A stretch of DNA of 64,000 nucleotides from Haberlea rhodopensis. Its lineage: Eukaryota > Streptophyta > Magnoliopsida > Lamiales > Gesneriaceae. Within the stretch, counting starts at the first letter, position 1; each line of letters begins with the position of its first letter. The DNA is taken from assembly GCA_907163345.1 (NCBI GenBank), contig CAJQUN010000040.1:496001-560000 (forward strand), in the 5' to 3' direction. Shown piece after piece: positions 43,416-53,800 of the stretch. Under the pieces are notes generated by a model. It did not search any database, had not been told where the DNA came from, and saw only the letters and a list, made by a program, of their open reading frames with translations. A program made the translations under genes and the position numbers.

Positions 43416-44807
43416 TGTTGGAATCGAAGAGGGGGGGTGAATGAGATTCCTTGGCTACTTTAGCTTTTTAAAATGAGTTTGTAAAATAAAAATATTTTGC
43501 GCTTTGCGGAAGCCTTTAGTCAATCGATAAATAAAAAGAATAAATAAATAAATGCGTAATGAAAAATAAAGCAATAAATAACAAAAGGATTTGTTATAGA
43601 AGTTCGGCGATGAATCGCCTACGTCTCCTCTTCCCGGTTAGATAACCTCCAACCGAGGTTCCACTAGAACAATTTGTCTTGGCCTTGAGGGCTCCAAGTT
43701 AGCCACACAAAAACTCTTCCCGAGTTACGACGCTCTTCCCGAGCACACTACTCTTCCCGAGTACACAAGCTCTTCCCGAGCACAATACTCTTCCCGAGTA
43801 TACAAAGCTCTTCCCGAGCTACCAACACTCTTCACGAGTCTTCTTGGCCTTAAGGGCTCCAAGGATAGCCACACACTTGCACCAACTAGACTAGTTGATG
43901 ACTTTACAATTTTCCAACTTGCTTTGGTGTTGGAGGACCTTTACAAGAAATCAAACCAAAAAGCACCTTCACGGTGTACTCACACGAAGACAACAAGACT
44001 TAACAAATGGAAACAATTACTAGCTCCAATACAACAACAATGTATGGAGTTTGTAATGCTATTCAAGAATTTAATAATCAAAGCTTTGGTATAGTTTGTA
44101 GACTTGTTTCTTAGCTTCAAAATGCTCCAAAGCATCCATATTTATAGTGTAGAAGGCCCCCAAGGCTCCTACTAGCCGTTGCTTCAAATAAGGCTTGAAT
44201 CACTCCAAGATCGCCTCGGACATCGCCTCGGGCGATCACCATCGCCGCCCCCCAACGGTCAGCAAAAATCACGGATCGCCTCAGGTGATCCAAGTCAAAT
44301 CCCAATGCCGTAGCTTCAGCAGCCTGAAATCATGCATCGCCTCAAACGATCTCCACATCGCCTCAGGCGTTCCAGCCCATCGCCTCAGGCGTTCGTGTCA
44401 TCGCCTCGGGCGATCTCCCTGCGCGCTGCCCGCGCCAAGCCTCGGCGTCGCTTCAGTCGATGTGCTGGGGCGAAGTCCTTGTGGCTGCCCTCGCCTCAGG
44501 CGTTGGTCACCATCGCCTGGGGCGATCTTCCCCGCATGCTCGCCTAGCCATCGCTTCTGTCGATGTGCGTGGCGATGCCTGGTCTGACACCCATCGCCTG
44601 GGGCGATGATCACCATCGCCTGGGGCGATCCAGACCAGATTGCACACACTTGAAAATCATCATTCCAATCCACTTTTCATCACTTAATCTGCACACTAAG
44701 TAGATGCATTAGTATAACAAACACAAGTTTTGTTGATCATCAAAACTCAAAGATTGACCGGGGATAATTTAACGCATTAAACGCAACCATGCGTTTAAGG
44801 CTCAACA
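43416..44807 (-). repeat. 3' LTR of the SIRE-like element
   Basis: 1392 bp. Contains a ctcttcccgag(c/t) tandem stretch at about 43730-43840 and a CpG-rich palindrome array at about 44200-44640. Open frames across the array (Arg/Ser/Ala-rich) are artefacts of the repeats. Confidence 0.93.
44200..44640. repeat. palindromic CGCC/GGCG array in the SIRE-like LTR
   Basis: About eleven irregularly spaced units on the theme ATCGCCT(C/G)(A/G)GGCGAT, each a near-perfect short hairpin with ATCGCC/GGCGAT arms. The region is strikingly CpG-rich in an otherwise AT-rich window. The same array is at about 47950-48400 in the other LTR. Confidence 0.88.
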
Positions 44808-45035
44808 ATCTCCCCCTTTTTGATGATCACAAAACTTGATAAACTTGAATGAGTAATATGCATGAAATGTGAGTAAAAATAACTCCCCCTTAACAATTGC
44901 ATACACTACAAGTTAATAAGTAAAGTATTAAACAAATAACTCTCCCCCTCAAACCATGCATACATAAGCTCTCCCCCTTAAACTATGCATCTATTAAGGT
45001 TCAAGTTTATCACAAAATTCTCCCCCTTTTTGTGA
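44808..45035 (-). other. array of five polypurine tracts
   Basis: Plus-strand ctcccc(c/t)t tracts near 44810, 44884, 44944, 44972 and 45022 are AAGGGGGAG-type purine runs on the element strand. The first abuts the 3' LTR and would prime plus-strand synthesis; the others could prime it internally. Repeated tracts are known in SIRE-group elements. Confidence 0.8.
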
Positions 45036-45481
45036 TAATCAAAAAGCATAAGATTCAAATAAACATGGCATAATATAACAATTTTCACATGTCCATCACC
45101 AAGCATATAATAGGCATAACAAGCCTAAGATTAAATCATAGAGATGAATCATAACCATGTGTTTAAGGCACTCAACAATTAATTCTAAATGTTGCAATGT
45201 GTGCATATGTTCATGCATTCATGCCCAATAAACAATAAAATTATCAAAGCATTATAACAAATCATATGATTGCACATTTTCATATAGCATATTCAAATTT
45301 GAATGCAAAGCATATCAAGCACTTACTATAAAAAGATAAGCATAAATCATGCACTTGACAATTTTTGCTAACGGGTTATGCATTTTACTCCAATGAATAT
45401 TGAGCTTCAATATTTATTGATCACAATTGATTTGTGCCAATAAATTTTGAAATTGCTCTTTTAATATGTAAAAAGTAAATT

Positions 45482-47113
45482 TTACCCTTTATGACAAGAG
45501 TTAGTTCTTGTCATTGGTCCAATGCCTCTTGCTTCTTCTATGGTGGTGAACAATACAAACTCCTCCTTTGAGTTGCTTGGCCCTTCATCCTTCATTCCAT
45601 TGTTGTCCCTACAAGACAAATTAATAATAGGAGGATCTTTGGTACCCATTTGATTTTTGGGTCCTTGATTGTTAGCTTCCTTAGGCACTTTTGGAATCCA
45701 TTTCCACCTCTTATTAGGTTGGTATTGGATCCTAGCAAACCTACACTTGTTCTTGATATGACCATTTTTGCAACAATAGTTACAAGTAGTAGAATCATGT
45801 TTAGCTTTGGCCAACAAGCTTGAAAGAGATTTTGATTTGCTTGAAAAACCTAACCCGGCTTTATCAAAGCTACAACGTTGCAAGCCAAGCAATTCATTCA
45901 TCTTTATACTACTTTCACTAAACTTGGCAAAGGATGTCTTTAAATTAAGCACTTGGTTTTTCAAAGTAGTATTTTCTTCTTCCTTCTTAGCCAAGTCTAG
46001 CTTAAGTACTTTGTTGCTCTTCTTGGTTTTACCAAGACAATCAATGAGTTCATTATAAGCATCTAATAATTCATCATAAGAAGGTACCTCATCATCATCC
46101 TCTTCATCTTCATTTCCAAGAGCCATTAGACAAAGATTTTTGGCTTCTTCTTCATCGGAGTCGCTATCACTCCATGTAGCTATGAAAGCCTTCTTCTTCC
46201 CTTTGTCCTCATTCTTCTTCCTAGGACATTTGTTAGCATAATGGCCTATTTCTTGACAATTATAACAAGTTACCTCATTTTTGGATTCTTGTTTGGTAGC
46301 ATTGGAGGTCTTTGACTTGCTATGCTTGGTGAAGAGCTTTTTGAACTTCTTTGTGAACAACCTCATCTCTTCGTCATCATCGGAGTGGTCTTTCCTTCCC
46401 ACCAAGGCAATCCCATTTCTCTTGGATCTATCCTCCTCCTTTACTTCTTTCCTTGTGGCAACTTCAAGTTCATGAGTCACCAAGGTGCCATGGAGCTCAT
46501 CAAGATCATAGGAAGCACTTTCTCCTTTGTTGGACTCGATAATTGCCGTCCTCTTTGCATCCCATTCCTTTGGTAAGGCTCTTAGTGCTCTCTTCCATAT
46601 TTGCTTTGGAGGATACTTCTCTCCAAGTTGGGCAAGCTCATTTATGATAAGGGTGAGCCTCCTAAACATGGAATCAACTTCTTCTCCGGACTCCATCTCA
46701 AAGGTTTCATACTTGAGTTGCAATAGATCAATCTTGGTCTCCTTTACTTGATTAGTGCCCTCATGACAAATTTGCAGTTTGTCCCAAATTTCCTTTGCCG
46801 TCGAGCACATTGAGATCCGGTTGTACTCCTTCATATCTAAAGCACAATGCAAAATATTAATCGCTTTAGCATTTTGTGAAATTAATATCATATCCGCTCT
46901 AGTGAAATCGTCCATATCTTTAGGAACACTAATTCCCCCAACTTCCTTTAAAGGAGTATGTGGACCTTTCACTATGATTTTCCATAGATCATAATCTACG
47001 GATTGGATGTATAGAGAAATTCTATTCTTCCAATAACCGTAGTTATCACCCGTGAAAAGCGGAGGGCGATTTGTCGATTGACCTTGAGCAAACTCATTTG
47101 CTAGATTAGCCAT
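45482..47113 (-). CDS. gag: intact SIRE-type Gag (two zinc knuckles)
   Basis: Capsid/nucleocapsid protein of the SIRE-like element, 543 aa from the preferred Met at 47113 (MANLANEFAQG). The frame also runs 15 codons upstream to 47158, but that extension translates the primer site and is not a credible N-terminus. Domains seen: a DUF4219/UBN2-type capsid region (PPLFTGDNYGYWKNRISLYI, EIWDKLQICHEGT, ELAQLGEKYPPKQIWKRALR), two acidic stretches, a first CCHC knuckle CYNCQEIGHYANKC, a coiled-coil-like KKSNKVLKLDLAKKEEE segment, and a second knuckle CNYCCKNGHIKNKC. No frameshift or stop interrupts it. It ends at a stop without a protease, so any particle assembly or processing would rely on pol from another element. 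Confidence 0.9.
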   Translation of the reverse strand: MANLANEFAQGQSTNRPPLFTGDNYGYWKNRISLYIQSVDYDLWKIIVKGPHTPLKEVGGISVPKDMDDFTRADMILISQNAKAINILHCALDMKEYNRISMCSTAKEIWDKLQICHEGTNQVKETKIDLLQLKYETFEMESGEEVDSMFRRLTLIINELAQLGEKYPPKQIWKRALRALPKEWDAKRTAIIESNKGESASYDLDELHGTLVTHELEVATRKEVKEEDRSKRNGIALVGRKDHSDDDEEMRLFTKKFKKLFTKHSKSKTSNATKQESKNEVTCYNCQEIGHYANKCPRKKNEDKGKKKAFIATWSDSDSDEEEAKNLCLMALGNEDEEDDDEVPSYDELLDAYNELIDCLGKTKKSNKVLKLDLAKKEEENTTLKNQVLNLKTSFAKFSESSIKMNELLGLQRCSFDKAGLGFSSKSKSLSSLLAKAKHDSTTCNYCCKNGHIKNKCRFARIQYQPNKRWKWIPKVPKEANNQGPKNQMGTKDPPIINLSCRDNNGMKDEGPSNSKEEFVLFTTIEEARGIGPMTRTNSCHKG

Positions 47114-47143
47114 ATAAAATTTTGATTTAAAACAAAAATCAAA

Positions 47144-47156
47144 TGGCTCTGATACC
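47144..47156 (-). other. primer-binding site of the SIRE-like element
   Basis: Minus-strand TGGTATCAGAGCC, three bases inside the 5' LTR end: the initiator-Met tRNA primer site. The apparent upstream Met of the gag frame is simply the A next to this site. Confidence 0.92.
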
Positions 47157-47159
47157 ACT

Positions 47160-48572
47160 TGTTGGAATCGAAGAGGGGGGTGAATGAGATTCCTTGGCTA
47201 CTTTAGCTTTTTAAAATGAGTTTGTAAAATAAAAATATTTTGCGTTTTGCGGAAGCCTTTAGTCAATCGATAAATAAAAAGAATAAATAAATAAATGCGT
47301 AATGAAAAATAAAGCAATAAATAACAAAAGGATTTGTTATAGAAGTTCGGCGATGAATCGCTTACGTCTCCTCTTCCCGGTTAGATAACCTCCAACCGAG
47401 GTTCCACTAGAACAATTTGTCTTGGCCTTGAGGGCTCCAAGTTAGCCACACAAAAACTCTTCCCGAGTTACGACGCTCTTCCCGAGCACACTACTCATCC
47501 CGAGTACACAAGCTCTTCCCGAGCACAATACTCTTCCCGAGTATACAAAGCTCTTCCCGAGCTACCAACACTCTTCACGAGTCTTCTTGGCCTTAAGGGC
47601 TCCAAGGATAGCCACACACTTGCACCAACTAGACTAGTTGATGACTTTACAATTTTCCAACTTGCTTTGGTGTTGGAGGACCTTTACAAGAAATCAAACC
47701 AAAAAGCACCTTCACGGTGTACTCACACGAAGACAACAAGACTTAACAAATGGAAACAATTACTAGCTCCAATACAACAACAATGTATGGAGTTTGTAAT
47801 GCTATTCAAGAATTTAATAATCAAAGCTTTGGTATAGTTTGTAGACTTGTTTCTTAGCTTCAAAATGCTCCAAAGCATCCATATTTATAGTGTAGAAGGC
47901 CCCCAAGGCTCCTACTAGCCGTTGCTTCAAATAAGGCTTGAATCACTCCAAGATCGCCTCGGACATCGCCTCGGGCGATCACCATCGCCGCGACCCAACG
48001 GTCAGCAAAAATCACGGATCGCCTCAGGCGATCGCTGGATCGCCTCAGGCGATCCAAGTCAAATCCCAATGCCGTAGCTTCAGCAGCCTGAAATCATGCA
48101 TCGCCTCAAACGATCTCCACATCGCCTCAGGCGTTCCAGCCCATCGCCTCAGGCGTTCGTGTCATCGCCTCGGGCGATCTCCCTGCGCGCATGCCCGCGC
48201 CAAGCCTCGGCGTCGCTTCAGTCGATGTGCTGGGGCGAAGTCCTTGTGGCTGCCATCGCCTCAGGCGTTGGTCACCATCGCCTGGGGCGATCTTCCCCGC
48301 ATGCTCGCCTAGCCATCGCTTCTGTCGATGTGCGTGGCGATGCCTGGCCTGACACCCATCGCCTGGGGCGATGATCACCATCGCCTGGGGCGTTCCAGAC
48401 CAGATTGCACACACTTGAAAATCATCATTCCAATCCACTTTTCATCACTTAATCTGCACACTAAGTAGATGCATTAGTATAACAAACATAAGTTTTGTTG
48501 ATCATCAAAACTCAAAGATTGACCGGAGATAATTTAACGCATTAAACGCAACCATGCGTTTAAGGCTCAACA
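47160..48572 (-). repeat. 5' LTR of the SIRE-like element
   Basis: 1413 bp, directly repeated relative to 43416-44807. Carries one extra palindrome unit near 48025-48050 and scattered substitutions. The primer site lies directly inside it. Confidence 0.93.
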
Positions 48573-48642
48573 CAATATATATATATATATATATATATCT
48601 TTTCGTGAAAGAATATGTCTCTTTATGAAAGAACATGTATTT

Positions 48643-48660
48643 TTAGGCTCAACACAATAT
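48643..48660. other. short filler copy of the SIRE LTR end
   Basis: About 16-17 bp (ttaggctcaacacaata) repeats the junction of the SIRE LTR end plus target duplication at 48561-48577. It is inserted in the older copia LTR where the sister copy reads through as catgtattttgatga. Looks like templated repair or aborted integration. Confidence 0.6.
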
Positions 48661-48814
48661 TTTGATGAAGAACATGTCTCTTGGTATGAAAAAACAACTA
48701 CCCTTTGAAAGATAATTTCCAAAATATAACTATTCAATTTTATGAAGAAAATTTGGCAACCAAATAGAACATGTGATTTCAATTTATTGGATTAACAAAC
48801 TATCTAACAATTTC

Positions 48815-49226
48815 TTGTATGCATATCCACCTCCTTTTTTATCTAAAAAATATTAAACATGATACATTATTTTTTCGAAAGCAATAAAGTAATAAAGCAA
48901 TGTAATAATTTAAGTTAAAGCAAAGAGAGAGAAAAAAACAAAGAAAAAGGAGCAACAATATTCCTATCCCCTTACCATTTTCCCTATCACCCCACCAAAA
49001 TTTTGATAGTGGGGAACGAAAAAGCATGGATGTTCATATTATAATTTTAAAAAATAAAATCTTTGTGGATTTTATATATTATATTTTCCACCTCAGATAA
49101 TGGCAATAATTGATCATATCCTGCTCTTTTACATCTCATCATCCCTACATTCCCTGGCAAGTGCTGCTGACTGAGGACTCCTTACAGAAGACAGGGATCG
49201 AAGGCCGGGAGAAAAATGGTTTATTT
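48815..49226. other. intergenic
   Basis: AT-rich, with a GA-rich stretch near 48920; no gene or repeat recognised. Confidence 0.45.
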
Positions 49227-49341
49227 GATGCTACTTCTAAGGGCAGTGTCCTTAAGGGTACATCTTACTATATATTAGGAATATTCCAAATGAAATATTC
49301 CCAATGCACCCCTAAGGACAGTGTCCCTGAGGGGTAGCATA
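49227..49341. mobile_element. small inverted-repeat MITE, copy 2
   Basis: The left arm gatgctacttctaagggca and the right arm tgtccctgaggggtagcat are imperfect reverse complements, and each is itself partly palindromic. Same family as 20950-21083. About 115 bp, non-coding. Confidence 0.6.
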
Positions 49342-49819
49342 AAAAAATCCGAATAAAACTTATGTAACAATTTACGAACTCTTTTAATTTAATTATAACA
49401 GTTTATAAAATCTTTTAATTTAACAATTTGCAAACTCTTGTAACATTAACCGGTCACGGTCACATGTACATAGTTTTAGTTTTACAATTTTACAACTATT
49501 GATTAGTGCTTGAGGGTTTGGACTTTTCTCTTGATTGTTTAGCCAAATAATTGATTATCTTTGCCATTTTTAATCCTACATTTTAGATTAAGATCCTCTC
49601 GTTCTTTAAAATTTTACTTTAAACCAACCTTGTTATATTATGCCTATGACACTAGAAAATAAAATACAAACATCTTGCACCCCCAACGAACATCCAAAAT
49701 AACGTACCCTTGGAGAAGAATTATGTTTTAGAGGACAGATCACATCACCTTTGAGTGCCATTCATTTTTTCTTTCCAAGTTTTCAAGTTTCAATAACCTT
49801 TACCTGTTCCTTTGCACAG
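49342..49819. other. intergenic / intron-like lead-in to a pseudogene
   Basis: AT-rich. It includes a 'tttaatttaa' duplicated block near 49380-49430 and ends in tttgcacag, which looks like a genuine 3' splice site in front of the pseudogene exon. Confidence 0.45.
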
Positions 49820-50097
49820 TATTGAAGATGCAAAGAGATTAATCGAACTCGTTCGAGCTATTCGGTCTCCTTTCTTTCAATCCTCATTGTAGATCAGAGT
49901 TCGAGCCAACCAAAGAAGAAAAGATTATTGAGTTTCGAAATGTACTTGCCGAAGATGGGTTCGTTGTTTTTCTAAGAATGAATTGAGGCGATGATCAGAT
50001 GGCTGCCTGTGGTCAGCTTGGTAAGCCGGGTGAACTCCAGGTTCCCTTGCTTAAAGTTCCTGCTAAATTTCAAGCTGCACTCGAAGCTGTAGTTTGA
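49820..50097 (+). pseudogene. C-terminal exon fragment of an RlmN-like radical SAM methyltransferase
   Basis: Blocks IEDAKRLIELVRAI, then in another frame SEFEPTKEEKIIEFRNVLAE, GDDQMAACGQLGKPGELQ and VPLLKVPAKFQAALEAV match the C-terminus of plant RlmN/Cfr-type radical SAM RNA methyltransferases, whose hallmark is RGDD..AACGQL. It is dead: an in-frame TAG follows the first block, the frame changes, and a TGA replaces the Arg before GDDQ. The radical SAM core with its CxxxCxxC motif is absent. The splice-acceptor-like sequence upstream shows a genomic, not processed, duplicate. It is GC-richer than its surroundings. Confidence 0.75.
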
Positions 50098-50712
50098 ACA
50101 CACCCTTTTTTTTGCGTCATTTTTCCTCCAGAGTTTGTACAAGAATCACACATTATAATGTTTCAAACGGTGGATAGAGTTGATCTCTAGTCTGAGTGGC
50201 ACCATGTATCTCATAGTTAGGACATATCTCGATTTGATATTAGGTACCTCCACGATATCGATACTGTACAAATCAAGCAATTCGTCACGAGCTTCTCTTA
50301 GATAATTTTATGGGTGTAGCATTTTACGATGTCAATCCTTTAAAAAAATAAATAATCATTTTGGTACTTGAGATATGATGAGACAATATATTTCATAGTA
50401 CATATATTGCTCATCTTATCACAAATGGTGCCTAAGAATATAATGAACGAAGATATATGATTTAGGAAAAAAAAAGCCCTAAATCATGCCAACTTGAAGA
50501 AACGACGATTTTTGGAGGAAAAAGTCGGATATTTATGTTTAAAAGTAGCTAAAAGAATTTGGGTTTAAAATAGAAGAATAATTATAAAGTGGCACGTACG
50601 TGAATAGCACTCGCTAACAATGGCGAGTTGAGAAAACAACTACTGGCGGCAACTCTTCATGTTGTCATTTCGCTGTTCATCGGCATTCCAGATTCCAATG
50701 TATATTCCTTAT
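50098..50712. other. intergenic upstream of the HD-domain gene
   Basis: No gene seen. Presumably includes the promoter of the following gene; nothing beyond a TATA box is recognised. Confidence 0.45.
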
Positions 50713-50719
50713 TATAAAT
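50713..50719 (+). promoter_or_regulatory. TATA box for the HD-domain gene
   Basis: TATAAAT about 115 bp before the start codon, followed by a CT-rich leader (50738-50770) typical of plant 5' UTR pyrimidine patches. Confidence 0.55.
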
Positions 50720-50832
50720 GCTGTAACTGTCGCATATCTCTCTCTAAACTTTAAACTTCTCTCTCTCTAAAATTTCCGAAACTTAGATATATCTCGTCGT
50801 TGAGTTTGATTTTGCTTTCCAGAAAGAACAGC

Positions 50833-53800
50833 ATGGGAGCTACATACTGCAGCGATGAATTCGGGAGCAACAACTTTGGAGTATCGCCGACTGACGATCG
50901 AAGGTTCTCGAAGCACATCCACGATAATGTCCATGGCAACATCTATCTCGATCCTGTATTTATCTAATTCCTCACCATTTCTAATTGCTTTGCGTTTTTT
51001 TAAGGTGCTTGAATATTGTTTGTTTCAGTGAGCTTTTTTTTTTGGTGCTGTTTTTTAAGAGAGAAATTGAAATTTGTACATTTTTGTTTTGAATTGGTGA
51101 AGTTAACTTCATCCTGTGCTATTTGTATGGACGTGGTTAGCATGATTGTGGTATCATGATGAATTGATCAGTGATGCATCGAATCGATTTATTATGTAAC
51201 ATGTATCCATCGACAGATTTTGCCTTTTCACCAGTCTTTTTTTGTTTGTCATTCAATCCTCTCGGTTTTGAGATTCAGTTATGTGTTTAAGTATTTGTGT
51301 GTTTGAAATTTGAATGATTGGAGCTTCGGGAAAAACTCTTAAATCTGATACTTACTGTGATTTTTTTATCTAGTTTGATTTGATTTGATTTGATTTCAGA
51401 GTTGTATATCCCGAGGGCGTTTGAGAAACTTTAGAGTGATGAATTTTTTAAAGTTCTATGCATGGAATAAAACTGCATTGTTTCATGTTTATTTATTTTG
51501 TCATCATTAGAAGATTTAATCATGGAAAAACAATAAGATCCGATTACAATGTTCATTTATCTCTTGCTATCGTTTACTCTCATTCATCTTATTTTTTTCC
51601 GCATTGGATTCAGCTCTCTTTGAAGTTCATTGACACAGAACAGTTTCAGAGGCAAGTCACCTTATTCGATGGTTGAATTGTTAATTTCTCTTAATGTTGA
51701 ATATGCTTTCATTGTTATTTTCTTGATGATTCCATCTAAAGTCTTTTCTACCGTGTTCCTTAATCTGATGCAGACTCCGTGATCTGAAGCAGCTAGGTAA
51801 GTTTGAAATTTCGTACTTAACTTGGAATTTCGTACTTAACTTGGAATTTAGTTTTAGGAAATTATTAGATTGCATTACGTTTTTAAGAAATTTAATAAAT
51901 AAAAGAATGAGTTCAACGGATGGAATCAGGGAATGTGCAAAGTCAAGATGAAATTAATTTTGGACCTCCCATGCACTTTATACCAATTATCATGATTCGA
52001 TTCATTTTTGGAAACTATTTTTATCTTTGTCATCATTATATGTTTAGGGAGTTGTGATTCTAGGACTGGTATCAACGAACAGATTTAGTTTCCGATTTTA
52101 CCATTGGATAGTATTTTTCTCCGAACGGGATATAGTATGAACGGTAGAAATTTTAAAACACCTTGGCTATGGCATAATGCTCAATTGGTTCATCTAATAT
52201 TTTATCATGCGTTATAGATTGTCAATTGCTTCAGTAAACGAATGCATAAAAGCCTCTAAAATGGAAGTTTTCTCTATCTATGATAACTGATGAACTGCAG
52301 CAATTTGTTGGTTTATCATGTATGAAATTGCGCAAGAAATGATGCATCTCCAAGGTGTTGACTTTTACCTACTTAACTTTAAATCTATTTCGTTCATATA
52401 TTGCAAATACATAAGTAGCCTTTAGATCCTTAATCAACTTAATCATTCTTCTCCAGGTTTAGCATACATGGTATATCCAGGAGCTGTGCATTCTAGGTTT
52501 GAGCATTCCCTGGGGGCCTATTGGCTAGCTAGTGAAGCCGTCAGCAGATTGAAAGCCTATCAAGTAATGCCTCATGGTCAGATCCCTGTGGTTGTGAACA
52601 TATACTAAGAATGAGGATTTATGCTTGTCATCTTTGTAGGGCTTGGAGCTTGGTATTGAGCCTTTTGACATACAAACAGTAAAACTTGCTGGTAATCGAA
52701 TTTACTATATTCACCTTGTTTCAGCGACGACTCTAAGAATTTATTTCCCTTTGTTAATTATGCATACAGGTTTACTGCACGATGTGGGTCATGGGCCATT
52801 CAGCCACATGTTTGAGCGCGAGTTTCTACCAAGGGTTCTCAGTGGCCTGACATGGTTATTACATGATTAGTATTATAAATTATATATTATCTTTAACAAC
52901 GTTTGTTGCATCTATCTTACATATTTAATTAGCTTATTGCAGTGGCGTGCTTTTGTCATCTGCTGAATCCTCGAATTGGTATTGGTTTATAAATGAAGGT
53001 TGTGGGGAATTATTTCCTTAACCTTATGTCGCTTGAATGCAATATGCGCGTAAGCCATAAAGGAACAGGGATTTAATGTGCAAAAATGCAAAATAAATAT
53101 GTTTTCTTTTGGTTTTAATTTTTTAGCTCCATGGTTCTAACGAAACCTGGTGTGGATATTCACCATCTCATAATGCTTGGAAATAAGATGTTGCTTATGA
53201 TACCTGAAGATTTTTTTCTGTTTAAATTGATGTACTTGATAAAAAGTTCAAAATTATCTAAAACTAACTTTCATAAATATTCACATACCTAAAATATTGG
53301 TAGCATATATGTGATCTAACAAGCCATTTTGTCATTAGTCTTCTGTTTGCATTCCTCATCTATATAGGAGAAAAATGTGTGAGTTTCGTCATCTTAATTG
53401 GATAGTGTCATTTTTTTGTATTCAAATTCTTAGACACCGTAAACATCTAAGAAGATTAAATGTGAAAATGTGATTTTTATTATTATTAAAGAACCATAAT
53501 TCAGTTTGCAAAGAGCTTTTTCTACCAGCAAATACTTATCAAGCTAAATTTTGAATAACCTTTTCAGGTCTCATGAAGAGATGTCTCTGAAGATGATAGA
53601 CTATGTTGTTGATGAACATAACATTGATATTGAATCAGAAAGTCTTAAGAAAGTGAAGGTCTGATTTCTAATAGTTGGTTTTTATAATTTCAAAATTCTC
53701 ACTATGTTCATTTTTATAGATTAAATTCATTACTAACTAAAGTTTAAAAAGCTCATATGAACCATGATATTTTCTACTCATTTGTTGATCTTCTCAGGAA

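Larger units (their letters stand above)
43416..48572 (-). mobile_element. SIRE-like copia derivative with gag only, 5.2 kb
   Basis: LTRs of 1392 bp (43416-44807) and 1413 bp (47160-48572), TGTTGG...CTCAACA, differ at roughly a dozen positions plus a few indels by eye. A perfect 5-bp target duplication caata flanks it (43411-43415, 48573-48577). On the minus strand: 5' LTR, initiator-Met primer site, one long gag frame, then several AAGGGGGAG purine tracts before the 3' LTR. LTR length, double-knuckle gag and multiple polypurine tracts fit the SIRE/Maximus group. Protease, integrase, RT, RNase H and the env-like frame are all absent. The insertion is young and sits in the TA tract of an older copia LTR. 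Confidence 0.92.
40123..48809 (-). mobile_element. decayed copia element carrying a nested SIRE-like element
   Basis: Flanked by a perfect 5-bp target duplication atttc (40118-40122, 48810-48814). LTR sequence starts TGTTAGGAAACAGGGG and ends CTATCTAACA on the plus strand. The right LTR (43239-48809) is split by the nested element 43416-48572. The left end (40123-40965) contains the LTR sequence twice in tandem, the first copy shortened. The interior 40966-43238 keeps minus-strand scraps of gag, integrase and RT/RNase H. GTGGGGGA just inside the left LTR is the polypurine tract; the primer site at the other end is missing. Long dead. Confidence 0.82.

Noticed and set aside
44195..44673. Arg/Ala/Ser-rich open frames in both SIRE LTRs
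   Set aside because: They arise from the GC-rich palindrome array, occur in several frames and on both strands, and match no family.
47114..47158. N-terminal extension of the SIRE gag frame (MVSEPFDF...)
   Set aside because: It translates the tRNA primer-binding site and adjacent leader; the next Met gives the family-like MANLANEF start.
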